DNA from: Thermoflexales bacterium
GTDB lineage: Bacteria; Chloroflexota; Anaerolineae; Fen-1058
Direction: 5' to 3'
Assembly (NCBI GenBank): GCA_030834835.1
Contig: JAUQXD010000675.1
Coordinates: forward strand, 1-5,028
Length of the DNA stretch: 5,028 bases
Positions within the stretch are counted from its first letter, which is position 1. Every line of letters starts with the position of its first letter. This document shows, one piece after another, positions 1-5,028 of this stretch. Both the position numbers and the translations under genes were made by a program. Under the pieces are notes generated by a model. That model was given only the letters and a program-made list of their open reading frames with translations, was not told where the DNA came from and did no database searches.

Positions 1-1650
1 GGGCTGTCCGGTGCGCACCACTTCGCCGGCGATCCCGGCACTGACAGGCATGCGCCGGCCGATCAGCCGGTCCGTGCCGGGGCCGTTGCTCGCGGAAAAG
101 ACGAGATTGTCGTGATCCTCAACAAGCAGCACCGATACGCCCTCAGCGCCCAACAGGGACGATATTTCCTCAATGACGCACGTAAGCACGACCGCCAGGT
201 CCAGACTCGCTACGACGGTTTGCCCCATGCGCTCCAGGGCGACCAGCTGGCGCACGTTGCGCTCGATCTGAGCCTCGGTCTGCTTGCGATCGGTAATATC
301 TTGCGTTGAACCCAGCATACGCAGCGGGTTGCCGTTTTCGTCGCGGTAAACTTTCACGCTGCTGTGGACATTTCGAATTTCGCCGTTCGGCCGAGTGATC
401 CGGTGCTCGATGCCGGCTGGCGGCCCGTCGGCGACACTGCTTTGAATTGCGTGGAGTATGTGCTCAACTTCATCTGGATGCAGGAATTTGAGGAAAATCT
501 CCTGAGTTACTTCCACTTCCTGCGGCAGCAGGCCGACAATGCGAAACATTTCATCGGAGCATTGCAATTTGCCTGCCGCCAGATCCCAGGTCCAGCTGCC
601 GAAGTGGGCAATCCGTTGCGCCTCCGCCAGACTCGCCTCTGAACGGCGCAGCATTTCCTCCCAGTGTTTGCGTTCCGTGACCTCGCGCGCGATCCCCTCG
701 ACCGCGATCACGTTACCCGCCTGATCGTAAAAGGGCACGTTCCGGTGCTCGACCCAGACAACTGTGCCATCCTTGCGCACCCAGCGCAGGCTGAGCGGCT
801 CAGTGAGTGACGCGCCTGGCATTACTGCCGGCAGCAGCGATCGATCCTTCTGATAAATGAGATTAAGAAACATATCCGGTTCAGCGTACAGTTCATCTGG
901 TGTATATCCCAGGATGTCGCGTATCGCAAGATTGACATAGACGAGGCGGCGCTGCGGGGCGAGGTTGTAGCGATAGATGACATCCCGAGCGTTTTCGGCC
1001 AGCCGCCGATAGCGCGCCTCGCTTTCTTCCAGCGAGACCTGACGCGAACGCTCGATCCGCTCGCGGTGATACATCAACACCACGACCAGGACGGATACCG
1101 ATAGGACCAGACCGAGTGCCGTGTTCACCGTCGCCCGGTCAACCGCGGGGATAAACGCGGGAATCAGCCACATGCCGAGATTGATCAGCACCGCAGTGAC
1201 CGTTGTGATCCGGATGGAGAAAAACAGGCTCGTCAGCAAGACTGGCAGATTCAGCCAGACAAGTGTGAGGAACACGAGATCCGAGGTCAACGCGCGTGCA
1301 ATAACCGCTATGGTCACATAGGGTATCAGGGAGAGAATGAAAATGCTTAGCGCCGCCCCTAACCTGTAATGCCTGGTGCGACTCAAAGCATAAGCCACCA
1401 GCAGAGGGGCAACCGGTCCCAACAACAACAGCGTTGTACTCGTCGGGTAGATCGTAACGGCGATCACGAGTGTGCCGACGAGTTCCATACACAAAACCGC
1501 CAACAACAGAGCTGCGAGCAAGCGCGCATTCAGCCGCGCCTCAGTCCCCTCCAGGGAACTGGCCGGTTCGATCAGGCGCGACACGACGCTGGCCGCGCGC
1601 TGTCGCCATGAGCGTAAGTGGGATGATCCGGATGAAGGAGTGCTCGACAC
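1..1650 (-). CDS. Membrane-bound PAS/PAS/GAF sensor protein, probable histidine kinase (3' end cut off by window)
   Basis: The frame read leftward from 1650 is open for 550 codons to the window edge, so only the N-terminal sensory part is seen. Residues 1-42 are a polar, basic cytoplasmic lead. About six hydrophobic helices follow (roughly 44-68, 73-91, 97-117, 123-144, 148-170, 175-194), then a short charged linker. PAS domain 1 spans about 208-329, with YRRLAENARDVIYRYN at its start and a PAC-type end (VEGIAREVTERK). PAS domain 2 spans about 336-458, of the PAS_3 type (FGSWTWDLAAGK, LHPDE, GSTQDITDRK). A GAF domain begins near 466-480 and is cut at residue 550. Start: GTG at 1650 is the first good start after the in-frame TAG at 1699-1701, and AAGG lies 9 bases before it. 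A GTG at 1584 or the ATG at 1488 are alternatives, but the ATG falls inside helix 1. Proteins of this build usually end in HisKA/HATPase, but a GGDEF or phosphatase output cannot be excluded. The ligand of the membrane domain and of each PAS is unknown. Confidence 0.9.
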   Translation of the reverse strand, partial: MSSTPSSGSSHLRSWRQRAASVVSRLIEPASSLEGTEARLNARLLAALLLAVLCMELVGTLVIAVTIYPTSTTLLLLGPVAPLLVAYALSRTRHYRLGAALSIFILSLIPYVTIAVIARALTSDLVFLTLVWLNLPVLLTSLFFSIRITTVTAVLINLGMWLIPAFIPAVDRATVNTALGLVLSVSVLVVVLMYHRERIERSRQVSLEESEARYRRLAENARDVIYRYNLAPQRRLVYVNLAIRDILGYTPDELYAEPDMFLNLIYQKDRSLLPAVMPGASLTEPLSLRWVRKDGTVVWVEHRNVPFYDQAGNVIAVEGIAREVTERKHWEEMLRRSEASLAEAQRIAHFGSWTWDLAAGKLQCSDEMFRIVGLLPQEVEVTQEIFLKFLHPDEVEHILHAIQSSVADGPPAGIEHRITRPNGEIRNVHSSVKVYRDENGNPLRMLGSTQDITDRKQTEAQIERNVRQLVALERMGQTVVASLDLAVVLTCVIEEISSLLGAEGVSVLLVEDHDNLVFSASNGPGTDRLIGRRMPVSAGIAGEVVRTGQP

Positions 1651-1659
1651 GTTCGGCTG

Positions 1660-1663
1660 CCTT
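1660..1663 (-). promoter_or_regulatory. Ribosome binding site for the left sensor kinase
   Basis: The minus strand reads AAGG here, 9 bases before the GTG at 1650. This spacing is normal for a Shine-Dalgarno site. It supports the GTG at 1650 over the downstream GTG at 1584, which would also keep the whole membrane domain. The core is only four bases, so support is moderate. Confidence 0.5.
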
Positions 1664-1751
1664 GCGTTATCACGTACCGTGCCTGATGGTGGGCTGGCCT
1701 AAACGTCCTGATCGCTGTGCCCCGGCAAAATAACGCGACGGATATGCTGGA

Positions 1752-1781
1752 TCTATTTGGAGTGTACACTAAAGCAGTCAA
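1752..1781 (-). promoter_or_regulatory. Possible promoter of the left sensor kinase
   Basis: On the minus strand TTGACT (1776-1781, five of six bases of the sigma70 -35 consensus) is followed after 18 bases by AATAGA (1752-1757, three of six bases of the -10 consensus). Transcription would begin about 95 bases before the GTG start. The -10 is poor, so this is tentative. The spacer contains the palindrome at 1761-1770, where a bound protein would interfere with RNA polymerase. Confidence 0.25.
1761..1770. repeat. Perfect 10-bp palindrome AGTGTACACT, possible operator
   Basis: AGTGTACACT is identical to its own reverse complement, and the symmetry ends abruptly on both sides. It lies in the noncoding stretch 111 bases before the start of the left kinase, inside the spacer of the possible promoter. 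Dimeric helix-turn-helix regulators bind sites of this kind, but no regulator gene is present in the window. Function is inferred from position only. Confidence 0.35.
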
Positions 1782-1830
1782 AGTGCAATCGCGGCCGGCC
1801 ATAGCAGCAACCTGAACCGACTCGAGAGCG

Positions 1831-1875
1831 AACAACGCACAAGCGATCTACCCATGAGTCTGGATAGATCGCTTG
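1831..1875 (-). terminator. Hairpin terminator downstream of tRNA-Cys
   Basis: An 11-bp perfect stem is formed by 1840-1850 and 1865-1875 (CAAGCGATCTA with TAGATCGCTTG). After one mismatch (1851 against 1864) three more pairs form, leaving a six-base loop at 1855-1860. The hairpin starts six bases after the 3' end of the tRNA. The following minus-strand bases (TGCGTTGTTC) are only moderately T-rich, so it is a weak-tailed intrinsic terminator, or a structure that protects or helps process the tRNA 3' end. It would separate the tRNA from the left kinase gene. Confidence 0.55.
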
Positions 1876-1881
1876 ATTGAG

Positions 1882-1952
1882 AGGCGACGATGGGAATCGA
1901 ACCCATGGTGAGGGTTTTGCAGACCCTTGCCTTGCCACTTGGCGACGTCGCC
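1882..1952 (-). tRNA. trnC: tRNA-Cys, anticodon GCA
   Basis: The minus strand folds into a complete 71-base cloverleaf. The acceptor stem GGCGACG/CGTCGCC has seven perfect pairs. The D arm is GCC-AAGTGGCAA-GGC, the anticodon stem AGGGT/ACCCT with loop CTGCAAA, the variable loop CACC, and the T arm ATGGG-TTCGATT-CCCAT. The anticodon GCA (1918-1920) reads cysteine codons UGC and UGU, and the unpaired base 73 is U, the known identity base for cysteinyl-tRNA synthetase. CCA is not encoded, so it must be added by a nucleotidyltransferase. The gene has a strong promoter just upstream and a hairpin just downstream, and so appears to be a single-gene transcription unit. Its 3' end is not repeated elsewhere in the window, so there is no sign of an integrated element here. 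Confidence 0.98.
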
Positions 1953-1965
1953 GTTAACGTTGGCA

Positions 1966-1994
1966 ATGATACGCGATTCAGGTTGATTTGTCAA
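1966..1994 (-). promoter_or_regulatory. Near-consensus sigma70-type promoter of tRNA-Cys
   Basis: The minus strand carries TTGACA (1989-1994, perfect -35 consensus), a 17-base spacer of optimal length, and TATCAT (1966-1971, five of six bases of the -10 consensus). Transcription would begin near 1959, about six or seven bases before the mature tRNA 5' end at 1952, giving a short leader for RNase P to remove. An A-run on the same strand (AAAAACG, about 2006-2012) lies upstream of the -35 and could act as an UP-like element. High strength fits a stable-RNA gene. Confidence 0.8.
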
Positions 1995-2136
1995 TGCAAA
2001 TCCGACGTTTTTCGCTCGCGCACGCCCTGGCGCTGACTCACTGACCGCGCGGCCCAGGGCTGATCGATCGGAAAATTAGCCTTGTTTTACAGGTCATTTC
2101 GCGCATATCGGCCGGCGTCGGATTGTCTCCGTTGGC

Positions 2137-5028
2137 TTAACTCTCCAGTTGAGGCTGAACCGTGGGCAACCAAGCCGTAAAGGTCGCCCCCTGCCCCGGC
2201 TCACTCTCCACCGTCAAGCGGCCGTTCATGCGTTCGATGATCTCTTTGCAAATGGCCAGACCCAGGCCCGTGCCCGGCGCGCCCGATCGGCGACCCGCTT
2301 CGCCGCGATAGAACCGTTCGAAGATGTGCGGCCGATCGGCGGCGGAAATGCCCGGCCCGGTGTCTTGAATCGCCGCTGTAACCCAGCGGGGTAATCGATC
2401 CTCCGCATAAACGACCGCCGTGCGGATTGTGATCGCGCCGCCCGCCGGTGTGTAGTTGATGGCATTGCCCAACAGATTGGAGATGACCTGCGCCAGCAGA
2501 TCAGGATCGATGAGCACCGGCGGCAAATTAGTGTAGGGCTGATAATCCAGAGTCAGGCCGCGCTGCGCCGCCAGCTGCACGCGATCGGCGATGAGCGGCG
2601 TGAGCACCGGATCAAGTTGGGCTGCGATCGTGCGGATCGGCGTCGCGCCCAGATCAAGCCGCGAAATGTCCAGCAGGCCCTCGATCAAGTTTTCCAGGCG
2701 CGCCGTCTCGCGCTGCAAAGTCTGCATGTATTGCTGGCGCTTCTCCGGCCGTCCGCGCTCCAGCAAACTCAGATACAGCTTGACGTTCGCCAGCGGCGTG
2801 CGCAATTCGTGACTGACGTTGGACACAAATTGATCTTTCAGTCGATCCAGTTCCTTGCGATGCGTCACATCCCGCTGAATGCCGACGTAGCCCACAATCT
2901 GATCGGCCGCATCGCGCAGCGGCGCAATCGCCAGCGCGCAGTCATACAGGCGGCCATCCCGGTGCCGATTGACCACCTCACCGATCCAGATTTCGCCGCG
3001 TCCGATGGTGCGCCACATCTGATCATACACGGTCGCGGGCGTGCGGCCGCTCTTCCACAGGCGCGCCGTCTGGCCCAGCACTTCCAGGCGGGTATAACCC
3101 GTCAGGCGCTCGATGGCCGGATTGATGTATTCGATTACACCGTGCGTGTCCGTAAACAGAATGCCTTCACCGGCAGCGTCCAGAATGGCCTGCAGCCGAC
3201 GGCGCTCGCGTTCCAACTCGGCCGTGCGCTCGTCGACGCGCACACTGAGTTCCGCCGCCTGTTCGCGAATCGCCGCGGATAACCGGGCATTCTCGAAGGC
3301 AATAGCGGCCTGATGGGCAAACGCCACAATCGTATCGACGGCGTTGGCGTCATACGCACTTGGCGTGCGGCTGTCGACGTTTAACAGGCCCAGCGTCCGA
3401 TTGCGCACCCGCAGCCACACGCCGACCCGCGAACGGATGAAGTCAAACTCAGGCATTTTGAGCCAGCGTGGATCGGTCGCCGTATCGGCCACCACAAACA
3501 CCGACTCGTGCTGCCAGCGCTGGCGCACCGTGGGGCCGGTTTCATACCGGGTGGAGTGGCGCGCCCGATCGGGATCAGGATAGCCACGCTGGGCGGCCAG
3601 ATAGAACTGATCGTGCTCGTCGATCAATTCGATCGCCACGCTGTCGTAATGGACGACTTCGGCCAGCAGATCGAAGGTGCGCTCCAGCACATCGTCCAGG
3701 CTCATCTCGGCCGTCAGCAGCGCGCCCATGGCTTGCAGCGTGCCCGCCAGATTCAGCTGGCGACGTTCGGCGTCAAACAACCGCGCATTATCAAAGGCGA
3801 TGGCCGCTTGCCGGGCGATGGCCTGCGCCAGGTTGAGCTCGTCGGCCGTGAATTCGCGCCGGTGACGGCTCTCCCAGATCGAGACGTAGCCGTAGGTGCT
3901 GCCTCTGGCAATCAGCGGAATGGCCAACAACGAGTGCGCGCCAAACTGCCGCATATGTTCGCGCGTAGACGGCGGCGTCGCGGGATCGTCCACCTGCCGG
4001 CAGAGTACTTCACCCGTCGTTAAAAACGCGATGTCGTCGTCGTAGTCCACCGCGACCGAATCCGGCACACGCTCGGCGTCAGAAGCCGCCTCGCTATAGT
4101 ATTCAGCCACGGTCCTCGTCGAGTTATCGGCCAGATTCCAGTACGCGATGTAGGTGCTGGTGGCATTGAGCGCGCGGCACATTTGCTCGGCCATGCTTTG
4201 CAGCACCACCGGCAAATCGAGGCTGGCCGATAAGGCCCGGCTGGCTTCCACCAGTGCGATCTGTTCGGTAAGGTGCCGCTGGGTGGCCTGGAATAATCGG
4301 GCGTTTTCGATCGCCACGGCGGCCTGATCGGCAAAGGCCTGCAGGCTGCGGGCGTGATGCGTGGAATAGAATTGGGGCGTGCCGCTATCGAGATTGAGAA
4401 AGCCGATCAGGCGACCCTGGCTGCGGATGGGCGCACCCAGGTACGATTCGATCCAGCGCGCCTCTGGATAGTCCACCCAGCCCGGATACTCCTGTGTGCG
4501 CGAAATAAACAACGGTTGCCCGGTGTCAGCCATCACCTTCAGGTTATGCGTTTTGGCGATCGGCAGCTTCAGTTGAGTCAACCAGTCGGCTAGGCCGCGC
4601 GCCTCATAGCCCCGGCTGCGCGCCAGACCAGCCACCCCGTCGCGCACCAGCATGATCGATGCCGAATCATACGGCACCACCCGATCGATGTTCGCCAGAA
4701 TCCGATCCAGCACCTCATCAAAGTCCAGCGTGTTCGTCAGCGCTTCAGCAGTGTCGCGCAGCGCCTCGGCCAACAGGCGCTGCTGGCGCTCCGCTTCTTC
4801 GGCCTGCAGGCGCGCCGCCTCGATCTGCTGGCGCTCGATCATCTCGCGTGTCAGTGTGGACACGGTATGGCGCAGACGGGTGGTGCTGCGCGCGATGAGC
4901 CAGTACAACAGCAGGCCCGTCGTGAGGACATAGATCCACCCCTTCAACGTGTGCAGTTGCACCACCACGGTTGAATTAGCCGTGGCAATTTCCAGCAGCC
5001 GATCGGACAGGCCGATCCACACTCCGCC
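2137..5028 (-). CDS. Hybrid-sensor-type histidine kinase: TM anchor, GAF-GAF-GAF-PAS-HisKA-HATPase (5' end cut off by window)
   Basis: This is an ATP-dependent sensor kinase that autophosphorylates a histidine and would pass the phosphate to a response regulator; it has no fused receiver. Residues are numbered from the GTG at 5022. One membrane helix lies at about 27-43 and a coiled coil at about 52-98. GAF domains span about 99-243, 264-416 and 432-580, each ending in a QAA-A--NARL helix. A second coil (581-606) leads to a PAS domain (606-723, with GYVGIQRDVTHRK at its end). HisKA has the H box SHELRTP with the phospho-acceptor His738 (codon 2809-2811) and the E--T phosphatase motif (Glu739, Thr742). 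HATPase_c has the N box (Asn849, Asn853), G1 DTGPGI (887-892), F box IFERFYRG (900-907), G2 GTGLGLAI (917-924) and a C-terminal G-rich motif (941-945). All catalytic residues are present. The GTG at 5022 is probably internal: codons GGC GGA before it are open to the edge, and the segment before the helix resembles the second half of a two-helix anchor. The stimulus is unknown. Confidence 0.96.
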   Translation of the reverse strand, partial: GGVWIGLSDRLLEIATANSTVVVQLHTLKGWIYVLTTGLLLYWLIARSTTRLRHTVSTLTREMIERQQIEAARLQAEEAERQQRLLAEALRDTAEALTNTLDFDEVLDRILANIDRVVPYDSASIMLVRDGVAGLARSRGYEARGLADWLTQLKLPIAKTHNLKVMADTGQPLFISRTQEYPGWVDYPEARWIESYLGAPIRSQGRLIGFLNLDSGTPQFYSTHHARSLQAFADQAAVAIENARLFQATQRHLTEQIALVEASRALSASLDLPVVLQSMAEQMCRALNATSTYIAYWNLADNSTRTVAEYYSEAASDAERVPDSVAVDYDDDIAFLTTGEVLCRQVDDPATPPSTREHMRQFGAHSLLAIPLIARGSTYGYVSIWESRHRREFTADELNLAQAIARQAAIAFDNARLFDAERRQLNLAGTLQAMGALLTAEMSLDDVLERTFDLLAEVVHYDSVAIELIDEHDQFYLAAQRGYPDPDRARHSTRYETGPTVRQRWQHESVFVVADTATDPRWLKMPEFDFIRSRVGVWLRVRNRTLGLLNVDSRTPSAYDANAVDTIVAFAHQAAIAFENARLSAAIREQAAELSVRVDERTAELERERRRLQAILDAAGEGILFTDTHGVIEYINPAIERLTGYTRLEVLGQTARLWKSGRTPATVYDQMWRTIGRGEIWIGEVVNRHRDGRLYDCALAIAPLRDAADQIVGYVGIQRDVTHRKELDRLKDQFVSNVSHELRTPLANVKLYLSLLERGRPEKRQQYMQTLQRETARLENLIEGLLDISRLDLGATPIRTIAAQLDPVLTPLIADRVQLAAQRGLTLDYQPYTNLPPVLIDPDLLAQVISNLLGNAINYTPAGGAITIRTAVVYAEDRLPRWVTAAIQDTGPGISAADRPHIFERFYRGEAGRRSGAPGTGLGLAICKEIIERMNGRLTVESEPGQGATFTAWLPTVQPQLES

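Noticed and set aside
1139..1492. Minus-strand open frame of 117 codons
   Set aside because: It overlaps the membrane-domain coding region of the left kinase in another frame. The kinase frame gives clear hydrophobic helices and continues into PAS domains; this one gives a Cys/His-rich product without pattern.
1572..1835. Minus-strand open frame of 87 codons upstream of the left kinase
   Set aside because: It begins with TTG without a clear ribosome binding site, covers the possible promoter and runs past the kinase start in another frame. No domain is recognisable.
1882..1952. tRNA-Cys 3' end as an integration (att) site
   Set aside because: No second copy of the tRNA 3' end, integrase or other element gene is seen within the window.
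1753..1966. Small minus-strand open frames crossing the tRNA
   Set aside because: They read straight through tRNA-Cys and its hairpin, so they are chance frames.
2024..2060. Inverted repeat GCCCTGG/CCAGGGC as a terminator for the right kinase
   Set aside because: Arms are only 7 bp with a 23-base loop, and no T run follows on the minus strand. Its position after the kinase stop is suggestive, but the structure is too weak to call.
2071..2095. CCTGTAAAACAAGG followed by TTTT as a small terminator
   Set aside because: The stem has only three outer pairs without a bulge, and the T run is short and separated from it.
2617..3282. Plus-strand open frame of 221 codons
   Set aside because: It lies wholly antisense to the PAS/HisKA part of the right kinase, whose frame is confirmed by conserved motifs. 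The antisense product is low in recognisable pattern and rich in Arg, Ala and Gln, as expected from GC-rich shadow frames.
3508..4023. Plus-strand open frame of 171 codons
   Set aside because: Antisense to GAF2 and GAF3 of the right kinase, with no domain pattern and no support as a gene.
4300..4725. GAF1 as a bilin-binding phytochrome or heme-binding domain
   Set aside because: GAF1 contains no cysteine and lacks the phytochrome signature around the chromophore, so nothing in the sequence points to a specific cofactor.

Overview
The window holds two large sensor histidine kinase genes, both cut by the window edges, on either side of one tRNA-Cys gene. All three are on the minus strand, so transcription runs from the right edge to the left. 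The right kinase (codons open from the right edge at 5028 to a TAA at 2137-2139) has a membrane anchor, three GAF domains, one PAS domain and a complete HisKA/HATPase transmitter. The left kinase (GTG at 1650 running off position 1) has a six-helix membrane domain, two PAS domains and the start of a GAF domain; its catalytic part lies outside the window.

The organism is most likely a member of the Chloroflexota or a similar GC-rich bacterium rich in signalling proteins. This is an inference from the multi-GAF/PAS kinases, the N-terminal membrane modules, the roughly 60% GC composition (estimated by eye) and a tRNA gene without an encoded CCA. No marker gene in the window settles the taxonomy.

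Layout, left to right: 1-1650, partial membrane PAS/PAS/GAF sensor protein; 1651-1839, its upstream region with a ribosome binding site, a possible promoter and a perfect 10-bp palindrome; 1840-1875, a strong hairpin that probably ends the tRNA transcript; 1882-1952, tRNA-Cys (GCA); 1953-2136, an intergenic stretch with a near-consensus sigma70-type promoter for the tRNA; 2137-5028, the GAF-GAF-GAF-PAS kinase. There is no response regulator in the window, so the outputs of both kinases are unknown. The tRNA has its own promoter and probable terminator, which suggests the two kinases are separate transcription units rather than an operon.

There are no mobile elements, CRISPR arrays or plus-strand genes. 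The long plus-strand open frames lie antisense to the kinase genes and are by-products of GC-rich codon use. I do not see a clearly novel system. The points most worth a second look are the strong excess of the hexamer CGATCG, the palindrome upstream of the left kinase, and the relationship between GAF1 and GAF3 in the right kinase.
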